NCBI RefSeq assembly: GCF_029269825.1
Contig: NZ_JARJHU010000003.1
Coordinates: forward strand, 286,475-350,474
DNA from: Pedobacter sp. JY14-1
GTDB taxonomy: Bacteria; Bacteroidota; Bacteroidia; Sphingobacteriales; Sphingobacteriaceae
DNA: 64,000 nt
Direction: 5' to 3'
In this document: positions 37,908-46,063 of the stretch, piece by piece
How the letters are laid out: every line of letters begins with the position of its first letter
Position numbering within the stretch: position 1 is the stretch's first letter
Program-made: the position numbers and the translations under genes
The notes under the pieces: generated by a model
The model's input: the letters and a program-made list of their open reading frames with translations, nothing else
What the model was told of the DNA's origin: nothing
Databases searched by the model: none

Positions 37908-38075
37908 TTAATGTTTATTCTGGCCGGGCGCATAAGGCCTTGCAGATTTTGATCCTGTAGCCTTTTTAACCTGACCAGGTGGGACCTTGCCGCTGTTTCC
38001 GGCTGTTCTGGTAGAATAGCAGGAGGAAAAAAGTAACAATACTGCGAGGGAAAGAGTAATCGTTAGATGTTTCAT
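37908..38075 (-). CDS. 55-residue lipoprotein of the quinol oxidase subunit 4-like type
   Basis: From ATG 38075 the minus strand encodes 55 residues ending at TAA 37908-37910. It has a signal peptide and lipobox (LAVLLLFSSC, Cys19) and then the motif KVPPGQVKKATGSKSARPYA followed by PGQNKH. Small proteins with PPGQxKKxTGxxSAKxxAPGQxKK are widespread in Bacteroidota and are often labelled quinol oxidase subunit 4, but the basis for that name is weak. A longer frame on the same strand over this region (37966-38169) is judged a shadow. Confidence 0.85.
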   Translation of the reverse strand: MKHLTITLSLAVLLLFSSCYSTRTAGNSGKVPPGQVKKATGSKSARPYAPGQNKH

Positions 38076-38672
38076 ATGACTGGTTTACGATGACTTGAAG
38101 CGAAATGTATGCCATAATTATTAAATCACTTAGGTAACATTGCTGGCTGTCTGGCATCCAATGACGCAAATGTCTGGTATTATAGGACTTGTTTAATTCT
38201 GGAGGCTTACAAATTCACCAAAGGCGATGAAGAGCCGTCTTTTGTAAAGAAAGGACTATCATATAATGAAATATATTGTTAACATTATAATTTCCTATTT
38301 AATTCTTGCTAAAAGGATATAGATTCCAGTTTCTTCAAAATCTGCATTATAACACCGTATGCACGTAACACACTTGTGTAAAACATCTTTTGGGAATATT
38401 CTATTATTTTGTATAATTTAACCTCAGGTAAAAACTGGGGAATTTAGATTTTCAAATAGGTAGTTCTGAATTAAATCCGAATCTGTTATGATATCTACAT
38501 GAACTTGGTATGTCTACGGGTTGAGTACGCCATGAGTACGCAGTGAGTCCGCCTTTTGCCGGAAAAAAGGCGGACTCACCGTATATTCATTCTTGATACA
38601 ATGCATAGACGGACATAACTCACTAAGGCGTCAGCAGTATTAAACTAACTTATATAACTTATAAAAACAGCA
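38076..38672. other. 597-bp gene-free, AT-rich divergent intergenic region
   Basis: This region separates the small lipoprotein (minus) from the 281-residue orphan gene (plus). It contains no convincing gene. Seen in it: a short open stretch ending at TAA 38280-38282, an AT-rich centre, and the direct-repeat/hairpin block at 38522-38579. It must hold the promoters of both flanking genes, but no clear Bacteroidota promoter could be picked. Confidence 0.7.
38522..38579. repeat. Three 11-bp-spaced direct repeats running into a 15-bp hairpin
   Basis: TGAGTACGC occurs at 38522-38530 and 38533-38541, and TGAGTCCGC at 38544-38552, with exact 11-bp spacing. The third copy is part of a perfect 15-bp inverted repeat: GTGAGTCCGCCTTTT at 38543-38557 and its complement at 38565-38579, with a 7-base loop. 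There is no T-run and no upstream gene end, so a terminator for a neighbouring gene is unlikely. It could be a regulator binding site or part of a small RNA. Confidence 0.8.
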
Positions 38673-39518
38673 ATGGGAAAATTTGATGGCAAGTATATCC
38701 GGGGTCTAGTTGGACCTGTTATACAACGGAGAACCAGGCACGGACTTGTGGTACAGTCTACGCCCGATAAAGTTAATCAAACAGAAGGTACAAAAAAAGC
38801 ACAAGGTATATTCGGACAGGGGAGTATACTCGCCTGTACCATCAGGGACAATCTGATTTCAGTAACCCAGGGGAACTGGGATCCGGGCATGGTCAATCGT
38901 TTTAATACGCCGGTTAGGGACGTATTGAAGCAATGCTACGATAAGGGAACGGATCAGTATACATTTAAGGAAAACAGCTTCGGAAGACTTGCGGGCTTTG
39001 AGTTCAATGTTAAATCATTGCTCATCAACTATTTGCTTGTGAGCCCTGAAGTAGCCTTTCAAGACAATGTGTTCAAGGTTAAGGTGCCTGAAATCGATAC
39101 AACAGAGTCGCTCCGGTTTCCGGGCAGCACAAATGCATGTGAGATCAATATTGCTTTCATTCCTGTTGCACTTCACGCTGGCAGGATCAGGCAACCCGCA
39201 GATTTCAGATCGTTTAATGTGCAAATAGGCCAAGGTATGGTGTCTCGGCAGGAATTTGAATTTGTGGCAGATCCGGGATGTCTTTGTGTAGCGGCGATTG
39301 GAATGAATTATTTTATGCTGAATAATGGAATCAGGACAGATTACAATACAAAGGTATTCAATCCTTCTGGTGTTATTGGCGCTATTGTAGTACCTGGCGT
39401 TTTTGTGGAGCCACCGCTAATTAAAGAAGGAAACAAGGTTCATGCATCGCCCTGGACCCGAGTTTATAAAATGAAATTACCGGCTGCAGAAGCGCCGGAT
39501 AACCATTCTGATAATTAA
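38673..39518 (+). CDS. Orphan protein of unknown function (281 residues)
   Basis: No signal peptide or membrane segment is visible. The N-terminus is basic (MGKFDGKYIRGLVGPVIQRR, followed by a HGLVV strand). The rest is soluble, alternating beta/alpha, with several Gly/Pro turns (VIGAIVVPGVFVEPP). The opening faintly recalls the start of DUF6266-type Bacteroidota proteins, but this is not a firm assignment. Its stop codon overlaps that of the GH16 gene (convergent, 4 bp). It is preceded by the hairpin/direct-repeat block and a long AT-rich gap, so it is an isolated accessory gene. Confidence 0.7.
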   Translation: MGKFDGKYIRGLVGPVIQRRTRHGLVVQSTPDKVNQTEGTKKAQGIFGQGSILACTIRDNLISVTQGNWDPGMVNRFNTPVRDVLKQCYDKGTDQYTFKENSFGRLAGFEFNVKSLLINYLLVSPEVAFQDNVFKVKVPEIDTTESLRFPGSTNACEINIAFIPVALHAGRIRQPADFRSFNVQIGQGMVSRQEFEFVADPGCLCVAAIGMNYFMLNNGIRTDYNTKVFNPSGVIGAIVVPGVFVEPPLIKEGNKVHASPWTRVYKMKLPAAEAPDNHSDN

Positions 39519-40324
39519 TCCAGCCGATATGCCCTGACATAATCGATCACGAATTCCTGGGGAAAGATAGCATCGTCGATCTTTCCGCCCCATTCTCCGC
39601 CGATCGCCGTATTCATCAGCAGGTATACCGGTCCGCGGAAGGAGCCCTGGTAAGCATTTGGTGGCGCAGTCATGGTGAAATAGACTTTGTCATCGATGAA
39701 GACCTTTGCGGTATCGCCCTTGCGCTCGATCCCGTACACATGAAACTTGTTGTGCAGGTCTGATTCTTTGATGGTGCTGCCCTTGCTCTTGTGTTTATCC
39801 TTGCCTTCGGGTTCCCACCAGTGAAAAGTGCCGTGTACGGTATTCGGTGTATGGCCTACAAACTCCATGATGTCAAATTCAAAGCATTTTGGCCAGCCTA
39901 CCTGCTGGATATTAGTGCCCATCATCCACAGCGCAGGCCAGATCCCCTGACCTTGTGGCAGCTTCGCCCTGATCTCGATGCGGAAATCGCCTTCAAATTG
40001 TTGCTTGCCGAGGGTGTTGATACTTGCTGAAGTATAAGAGGCGTTCTGATAGTTTTCCTTCAGGGACCGGATGATCAGCTTTCCACCTTTCCTGAAGCAA
40101 TTCTCTTGTCTTGCCCTGGTGTAATACTGGCTTTCACGGTTGCGGATGAATCCTTCCTCGTAACCCCATTTTGCCGGGTCGGGCAGGCCTTTGCCGTTAA
40201 ACTCGTCCCGCCAGATCAGGGTTTTCTTTGAGGTGCTTTTGGAAGAAGGATAATCTTGCGCAGTGGCAGTTGAAGATAGCAACAGGGCACCGGAGACCAT
40301 TGCCAGTATGGTGTTAGTTTTCAT
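39515..40324 (-). CDS. Glycoside hydrolase family 16 beta-glucanase
   Basis: The 269-residue secreted enzyme has a signal peptide (ILAMVSGALLLSSTATAQ), then the GH16 jelly-roll. The catalytic motif EFDIME at residues 149-154 supplies nucleophile E149 and acid/base E154. Also seen: LIWRDEFNG near residue 40, GQGIWPALWMM, and HGTFHWW. GH16 members cleave beta-1,3- or mixed-linkage glucans such as laminarin. The exact linkage cannot be told by eye. The gene converges on the orphan gene and lies 39 bp downstream of the start-distal end of the peptidase gene. Confidence 0.93.
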   Translation of the reverse strand: MKTNTILAMVSGALLLSSTATAQDYPSSKSTSKKTLIWRDEFNGKGLPDPAKWGYEEGFIRNRESQYYTRARQENCFRKGGKLIIRSLKENYQNASYTSASINTLGKQQFEGDFRIEIRAKLPQGQGIWPALWMMGTNIQQVGWPKCFEFDIMEFVGHTPNTVHGTFHWWEPEGKDKHKSKGSTIKESDLHNKFHVYGIERKGDTAKVFIDDKVYFTMTAPPNAYQGSFRGPVYLLMNTAIGGEWGGKIDDAIFPQEFVIDYVRAYRLD

Positions 40325-40363
40325 CGGTTTTCATTTGGTTTCCGTCAAGATAAGGTTTCTGCC

Positions 40364-42448
40364 TTATTTCAACAAATCTTCGGGTACCGGCTTGTTCAGC
40401 AGATGCTGATAATAAAACCTGATGCGCTCAGTAAGGTCGTGCGGGCCTTTGGAACCGCCCCAGCCGTGCCGTCCGCCAGGGTAGATCATCAGCTCGAAAT
40501 GCTTATTGGCGTCCTGAAGTTTGTCGATCAGCTGTATGGTATTCTGCATGTGCACATTATCATCCATGTCGCCATGCATGATGCGCAGCAGGCCTTTGTA
40601 ATTGTTGACGTAGCTGAGCACCGAGGCCGCCTTGTAGCCTTCCGGGTTTTCCTGCGGGGTATCCATGAAGCGCTCTGCATAGTTGGTGTCGTACAGTTCC
40701 CAGCTGGTTACCGGGGCACCGGCATAACCGAAGTCGAAATCGGCGGCGCCCTTAGTCAGCGCGAGGCAGGTCATATAGCCGCCGTAACTGTGGCCGGTAA
40801 TGAGCAGCTTCTTATTGTCTACCCAGGGTTTGGCTTTCAGCCAGCGTGCTGCGGTGCCGTAATCGATGATTTCCCATTTGCCGAGGTTGCGGTGCATGAG
40901 GGCGACGCCTTCTTTGCCGAACTGTCCGGAGGCGCGGTGGTCAACGGAGATCTGAATGATGCCTTCATTTGCCCACCACTGATTGCCGGTGCCTTTCCAG
41001 GTATTGCTGACGTTGCCCGCATTGGGACCTCCGTAAATGCTCATGACTACGGGATATCTCTTTGTCTCGTCGAAGTTGGCCGGGTAGGTAATCACTGCGG
41101 GCAGCTGATATTGTCCGTCTTCGCTGGGGATGGTGATCATTTCTGTCTTGCCGAAGCTATAGTCATTGAAATCGGCCGATTTGCTGTCGGCGAGTTCGCG
41201 GATCAGTTTGCCTTTGGTATCCAGCAGGGCCAGTCTGGTTGGCGTGCCGACGTTGGAATAAGTGGTTACAAAATAGCTGCTGCCTGGCGAGATCTGTACC
41301 TGGTGGCTGTAGTCGCCGAAGCTCAGGCGCTTCAGGTTTTTGCCATCATAACCTACCCGGTAGAAATCGGTGCGGGTAGAGGCTTCTTTCCTTGCCGTAA
41401 AGTAGACCACTTTGTTTTTCTCATCTACCTGCACCAGGTTATTTACCTGCCATTTTCCGCTGGTCAGGGTGCTCACCAGTTTGCCCTCCAGGGTATACAG
41501 GTAAAAATGCGCCGAGCCGCTGCGGTCGCTTTTCAGGATATAATGTTTCTTGTCTTGCAGGTAGGTGATCCGGCCGTCATAGTCCAGGTCTATCCATGCC
41601 TTTTGTTTTTCATCATAAATTTCTGTTTTGGTACCGTTCTGTGGGTTTACCGAATAGAATTTAAGGTTGTCCTGGCCACGGTTCATCCACTGCACCATCA
41701 GGTTGCTGCCGTCATGGCTCCAGTAGGGTGTACCGAAATACTGATCGTCTTTTTCATTGAAATCGGCCCAGGTAACCTTGCCGCCTTCGGTGGGCACAAA
41801 GCCTATTCTTACTTCCGGGTTGGGGTCGCCTGCTTTGGGGTAGCGGGTTTTTTCGGTGTAGCCATGCTGCCCTGTTGATCCGTAGATAGGAAACATCGGT
41901 ACTTTGGTATCATCAAAGCGCATAAAAGCAAGGTGCCTGCTGTCTGGCGCCCACCAGAAGGCTTTATAATTGGTTGCCCGTCCCAGAATCTCTTCATAAT
42001 ACACCCAGGATGACCAGCCATTATAGATCACGTCGGTGCCGTCGCTGGTGTACCTGATCTCTTTGCCGGTAGCGAGCTCGACAGCATAGAGGTCATTGTT
42101 ACGCGTAAAAGCGGCATATTTGCCATCAGGAGATACCGCGATGTTCTTTTTATCGTCATTATTGCTGAGGCCAGCCGTTACTGCTGTTTTAGCGGGTGAG
42201 ACGGGAGGTGTATAAGGGCTGCGTTCGCCGGTCTTTACATCGACCGCATAGGGCTTTCGTTCGGCGACGTCCATTTCGATGTAATGGGTATCGTCCTTCC
42301 AGCCGGTCACATAGTTGACGGGCCTGGTCAGCGAGCGCTCGCCACCATATACCTGCCTTATGCTGAGCTGCTTTTGTCTGGCAGAAGCGGTGTCTGAATA
42401 AGCTAAAACGCAAATCGGTAGCAATAAGGCGAGTACAGTTCTTTTCAT
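40364..42448 (-). CDS. S9 family prolyl oligopeptidase (dipeptidyl peptidase IV type)
   Basis: The 694-residue protein has a signal peptide (VLALLLPICVLAYSDTASA). The N-terminal beta-propeller carries the DPP-IV double-Glu region (GWSSWVYYEEILGR), and the C-terminal alpha/beta hydrolase has nucleophile Ser near residue 554 in GHSYGGYM, Asp in MHGDMDDNVH, and His in YPGGRHGW. DPP-IV releases X-Pro dipeptides from peptides, probably in the periplasm here. Size fits the family. A long open frame on the opposite strand is its shadow. Confidence 0.95.
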   Translation of the reverse strand: MKRTVLALLLPICVLAYSDTASARQKQLSIRQVYGGERSLTRPVNYVTGWKDDTHYIEMDVAERKPYAVDVKTGERSPYTPPVSPAKTAVTAGLSNNDDKKNIAVSPDGKYAAFTRNNDLYAVELATGKEIRYTSDGTDVIYNGWSSWVYYEEILGRATNYKAFWWAPDSRHLAFMRFDDTKVPMFPIYGSTGQHGYTEKTRYPKAGDPNPEVRIGFVPTEGGKVTWADFNEKDDQYFGTPYWSHDGSNLMVQWMNRGQDNLKFYSVNPQNGTKTEIYDEKQKAWIDLDYDGRITYLQDKKHYILKSDRSGSAHFYLYTLEGKLVSTLTSGKWQVNNLVQVDEKNKVVYFTARKEASTRTDFYRVGYDGKNLKRLSFGDYSHQVQISPGSSYFVTTYSNVGTPTRLALLDTKGKLIRELADSKSADFNDYSFGKTEMITIPSEDGQYQLPAVITYPANFDETKRYPVVMSIYGGPNAGNVSNTWKGTGNQWWANEGIIQISVDHRASGQFGKEGVALMHRNLGKWEIIDYGTAARWLKAKPWVDNKKLLITGHSYGGYMTCLALTKGAADFDFGYAGAPVTSWELYDTNYAERFMDTPQENPEGYKAASVLSYVNNYKGLLRIMHGDMDDNVHMQNTIQLIDKLQDANKHFELMIYPGGRHGWGGSKGPHDLTERIRFYYQHLLNKPVPEDLLK

Positions 42449-42494
42449 GAAGTGGTTTAGTTATGGTGATATTAGGTTACTGCCGTTAAAAATA

Positions 42495-42526
42495 ATAAAA
42501 AAAGGCTGCCGGAAGGGCAGCCTTGT
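42495..42526 (-). terminator. Rho-independent terminator of ilvE
   Basis: A 9-bp inverted repeat (AAGGCTGCC at 42502-42510, GGCAGCCTT at 42516-42524) is followed on the minus strand by a T-rich run. It lies just after the ilvE stop. Confidence 0.85.
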
Positions 42527-42548
42527 ATAAAATGCTTTCATTAAGGTG

Positions 42549-43616
42549 CTATCTGACGATCCAGTTCCAGCCGAACTCATCGGGTGCCAGGCCGTAACGG
42601 ATGTCATTAAGGGCTTTAGCAATACCTGCGGAAACTGTGCGGGTCTCCACTGCAGGCAGTTGATAGAGCTGACCTTCATAGCCGATCTCGCCGATAGGTG
42701 TTACGGTAGCCGCGGTACCTGCTGCAAATGCATCGGTGACGGCACCACTCTGGATGCCTTCGATCACTTCCTTGACGCTGACACGGCGCTCCTCTACCTC
42801 AACGCCTGCCCTTTTGGCGAGCGTGATAATAGTATCGCGGGTCACGCCGTCAAGTACGGTGCTTCTTACGGATGGGGTAACCAGTTTGCCATTGATCACA
42901 AAGATCAGGTTGGCGGTTCCTGCCTCTTCGATAAATTCGTGGGTGGCGGCGTCTGTCCAGATGAGCTGGTCGAAGCCTTCTTTCTGCGCCTCGGCAAAAG
43001 GATAAAGGGAACGTGCATAGTTTCCCGCGGTCTTGGCAAAGCCTACACCGCCGTCATCGGCACGGGTAAATTCAGTTTCTACCTTAACCTTTAAGGCCTT
43101 GCTGTAGTAATGGCCGGTAGGGGTGGTCAGCAAACAGAAGGTATAGGTGTCGGAAGCACGTACGCCAAGATATGGGTCGGTTGCATACATAACCGGGCGG
43201 ATATACAAGGAATATCCGTCCAGCGCAGGGATCCAGGCTTCGTCTATTTCCAGAAGGGCAGCAATGCCCTGCATGAAGATTTCCTTAGGAATGGCAGGCA
43301 TGGCCATGCGGTGCGCCGATTTGTTGAAACGTTCAAAGTTTTTGTCGGCACGGAATACACTGATCTTGCCGTCAGCCTGCTTATAGGCTTTCAGGCCCTC
43401 AAAAATCGCTTGTCCGTAGTGCAGCGCAGAGATCGCAGGGCTCATTGGGACCGGGCCGTAGGGCAGGACCTGCAGGTTCGACCACTCCCCGTTATTATAT
43501 TCCGCAATAAACATGTGATCGGAAAAAACCTTTCCGAAAGGCAATTGAGCAAAGTCAATGCCCGTTAATCTGCTCTGATCAGTCTTCGTGATCGTAATGT
43601 CCAACGTCTCGTTCAT
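42549..43616 (-). CDS. ilvE: Branched-chain amino acid aminotransferase
   Basis: This PLP enzyme of fold type IV interconverts Leu, Ile and Val with their 2-oxo acids. Its 355 residues fit the BCAT II-type length. Motifs: GQAIFEGLKAYKQADGKISVFR near residues 67-90 (only parts quoted), YIRPVMYATDPYLGVR, the PLP lysine in the GGVGFAKTAGNYARS segment, and EEAGTANLIFVINGKLVTP. A terminator follows. The gene upstream on the same strand (SerB-SerA chimera) is 62 bp away, so a shared transcript is possible but not shown. Confidence 0.95.
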   Translation of the reverse strand: MNETLDITITKTDQSRLTGIDFAQLPFGKVFSDHMFIAEYNNGEWSNLQVLPYGPVPMSPAISALHYGQAIFEGLKAYKQADGKISVFRADKNFERFNKSAHRMAMPAIPKEIFMQGIAALLEIDEAWIPALDGYSLYIRPVMYATDPYLGVRASDTYTFCLLTTPTGHYYSKALKVKVETEFTRADDGGVGFAKTAGNYARSLYPFAEAQKEGFDQLIWTDAATHEFIEEAGTANLIFVINGKLVTPSVRSTVLDGVTRDTIITLAKRAGVEVEERRVSVKEVIEGIQSGAVTDAFAAGTAATVTPIGEIGYEGQLYQLPAVETRTVSAGIAKALNDIRYGLAPDEFGWNWIVR

Positions 43617-43678
43617 TTTGAGTAAAAAGTTATATCCTGTAAAAATACGAATATTTTAACCATAATAACTAAGGGTCA

Positions 43679-44977
43679 TTAGTATAACACCCTGAATTTT
43701 ATAGTATGTTCGATTTTTTTAAGCGACTTGAACAGCTGTTTGTCGTACTGGGTATTGATGTCCGTGATCACGTAGCCGATATCGGGATTGGTCATCAGGA
43801 ACTGCCCCACAATGTTGATGTCATGTTTGGCGAATACCGTGTTGATCCGGGCCATGATGCCGGGTACGTTTTTATGGATGTGAATGAGGCGATGTGAACG
43901 CTCGATCCGGGGCAGTTGCAGGTTGGGAAAGTTTGCGCTCAGGTAGGTAGTACCTGTGTTCATGAAGTCGATCATCCTTTTCGGAATGAAAGAGATGTTG
44001 CGCGGATTCTGTTTATTGTCATCGAAGACGACAATTCCCTGTTCCGTACAGGCCTGGAGGTCTACCCGGTGGCGGGCATTGCCCAGATAACCCAGGGTCT
44101 TGAGTTTAACAGCCTTCTTCAGTTTATGAGGGTCCATTTTCTCGCCGTCTGCCAGCAGGACCATGTGCACATCGGGGACGTACTTGTCCTCGAAAGTCGA
44201 TTTGTGCCGGATAGAAAAGCCGTCTTTCTTCAGCAGCGCGATGCTCTGGATGGGCACATCGCCGATGATCAGGCAAAGAATGCGGTTCTTGGGGTAGGAA
44301 ATCGCTCTGGGGAGGTCATTTACGTACAGGAACTCATCGAAGCTTGGCGTGACGTGGTCTGCCTTGTTGACGATGCTCTCCCTTGCAATGTTCTCGGTAA
44401 AGGCAAAGAATTTCTTAATGAGGCCGCTTTCGCGCAGCTGGAAATCTGAATAGCCGTCACCGATGCCATACAGATCGCCTTCGAGCTTCAGCTGCTGCAT
44501 CAGCTTGACCTTACCGCCTTCTTCACTCAGCGGATTGGCATGGTCGTAATCGATGATCTTGCCGTCGCCATTGGTGACGAAAGTATTGGCGTAAATATTC
44601 TCTTTTTTGATGTGGTACCGGCTCACTACAGGAGTAATGAATTCCTTGAAGCCTCCGCTGACGATGAGGACTTCATCCGCGTGTTTTTTGAAAAATTCCG
44701 CATTACGGGAAAAGGAAGCGGATACTTTTTTCTTCAGGTGTTTGATCAGCTGTTTCAGGTGGTCTTCATCGGCTTCTAGCAGCTTCACCCGCTGGGCCAG
44801 GCTCTCGCTGAAGGACAGCTTGCCTTCCATGGCCAGGTTCGTGAGGTCTTCAATCTTCTGGTAAATGGCTTCCCGGTCGGGGTGCCTCGCCAGAGAGATC
44901 CTGGCCAGTTCGTCCAGCGCCTCTACCTGGGTAAAGGTGCTGTCGAAGTCGATGATGTAAAAATTCTTTGGTTTCAT
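43679..44977 (-). CDS. SerB-like HAD phosphatase fused to a SerA remnant and ACT domain
   Basis: The protein has 432 residues. Residues 1-215 are a HAD-IB phosphoserine phosphatase domain: motif I DFDST at 10-14, motif II Ser107 in VSGG, and motif III GDGYSD at 173-178. Residues about 230-330 resemble the substrate-binding lobe of phosphoglycerate dehydrogenase (LGNARHRVDLQACTEQGIVV). The sequence then jumps directly to the SerA linker and ACT domain (FPNLQLPRIERSHRLIHIHK to IKFRVLY). The NAD-binding Rossmann domain is absent. Phosphatase activity, perhaps serine-regulated through ACT, is inferred. Confidence 0.88.
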   Translation of the reverse strand: MKPKNFYIIDFDSTFTQVEALDELARISLARHPDREAIYQKIEDLTNLAMEGKLSFSESLAQRVKLLEADEDHLKQLIKHLKKKVSASFSRNAEFFKKHADEVLIVSGGFKEFITPVVSRYHIKKENIYANTFVTNGDGKIIDYDHANPLSEEGGKVKLMQQLKLEGDLYGIGDGYSDFQLRESGLIKKFFAFTENIARESIVNKADHVTPSFDEFLYVNDLPRAISYPKNRILCLIIGDVPIQSIALLKKDGFSIRHKSTFEDKYVPDVHMVLLADGEKMDPHKLKKAVKLKTLGYLGNARHRVDLQACTEQGIVVFDDNKQNPRNISFIPKRMIDFMNTGTTYLSANFPNLQLPRIERSHRLIHIHKNVPGIMARINTVFAKHDINIVGQFLMTNPDIGYVITDINTQYDKQLFKSLKKIEHTIKFRVLY

Positions 44978-45014
44978 TACTCATTTAGGTTTGCAGTGTA
45001 CTGACGCAGGCCGG

Positions 45015-45977
45015 TTAAGCCAGGCTGCTGCATACTTCTGCTATGCTTTGGTTAAGTGGTTTAAAGTGAATGCCTGTGGTATTCCTGATCTTTTCATTGC
45101 TGTACAGGCTTTTGTTGAGGCTGCTGCGGGCTGCATCGCTGGTGAGCGCCGCCGGCTTGCCGGTAAACAGGGAAACCAGTTTTGCCGCCCGCCAGGCAAT
45201 GGCCAGCATCCAGGGACTGGCTTTCTTTGAAGGAGCCTTCACCTGAAAGCCTTTTGCGATCTCGGTAAAGAACTGCTGATAGCGGTAGTTTTCTGCCGAG
45301 ATGATATAGCGTTCGGCTGTTTCGCCACTGTCCATCAAGGCGATCATGCTGGAAGCAACATCCTGTACATCGACTATGCCTGTGGCCCCGTCGGTAAAGA
45401 AAGAAAGCCCTTCCCTGACCAGTTTGAAAATGGCGCCGCTGCCGTTATAGCCCGCATTTGCACCGATAATGACAGAAGGATTCACAATTACCGCGTCCAG
45501 TCCTTCGGCAATGCCGCGCCAGACTTCCATTTCACCCTCATACTTCGATATGGCATATTGGTGGGGCCGGCCTTCATAATTCCAGAAGTCCTCTTCCGTA
45601 ATCAGCTCCCCGTCCCTGGCATTGCCGAGCGCAGCTACAGAGCTGACATGGAGCAGGCGGATGCCCAGGTACAGGCAGAGGTTCACGATGTTTCCGGTAC
45701 CCTCGATGTTGACCCGAAAGAGCTGTTCACGTTGTCTTGGGTCGAAAGAAACCAGTGCGGCACAGTGATAGGCTTTTGTGACACCCTCCAGGGCTGCTTC
45801 CAGGGAAGCCAGGTCATTGATGTCACCATCCATCCATTCAATTCCGTCGACACCGGCAATCAATGCAGGAACCTGCGACCCGGTTCTTTTCAGTGCCCTT
45901 ACTTTGCTTCCTTTCCTGATCAGCTGGTTTACCAGTTCTGCGCCCAGGAACCCGGTGGCACCGGTAACTAATATCAT
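45015..45977 (-). CDS. NAD(P)-dependent epimerase/dehydratase family (extended SDR) protein
   Basis: The 320-residue extended SDR has the N-terminal nucleotide-binding motif VTGATGFLGAELV and the catalytic YxxxK in QYAISKYEGEMEV, with the preceding Ser in HVSSVAALG. Such enzymes act on nucleotide sugars or, in the dihydroflavonol reductase-like branch, on aldehydes and ketones. The substrate cannot be told. It sits 37 bp before the SerB-SerA chimera start on the same strand and diverges from the arginase-fold gene. Confidence 0.88.
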   Translation of the reverse strand: MILVTGATGFLGAELVNQLIRKGSKVRALKRTGSQVPALIAGVDGIEWMDGDINDLASLEAALEGVTKAYHCAALVSFDPRQREQLFRVNIEGTGNIVNLCLYLGIRLLHVSSVAALGNARDGELITEEDFWNYEGRPHQYAISKYEGEMEVWRGIAEGLDAVIVNPSVIIGANAGYNGSGAIFKLVREGLSFFTDGATGIVDVQDVASSMIALMDSGETAERYIISAENYRYQQFFTEIAKGFQVKAPSKKASPWMLAIAWRAAKLVSLFTGKPAALTSDAARSSLNKSLYSNEKIRNTTGIHFKPLNQSIAEVCSSLA

Positions 45978-46063
45978 TTTATTTTTTTTAGGACGGTTAA
46001 TTCAAAATATGCACCCAAAAATAGATATTTGGACCCAAACATTGTAGAATATTGTAGTAAGAT

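Noticed and set aside
37966..38169. A 67-codon minus-strand frame
   Set aside because: It overlaps the real 55-residue lipoprotein in another frame and lacks a signal peptide or family motif.
38199..38282. A short plus-strand open stretch reading LEAYKFTKGDEEPSFVKKGL before a stop
   Set aside because: It looks protein-like and could be a gene remnant, but there is no start and no match to a known family, so it cannot be supported.
40403..41878. A 491-codon open frame on the plus strand
   Set aside because: It is antisense to the DPP-IV peptidase gene, whose catalytic motifs are intact; the frame arises from GC-rich codon structure.
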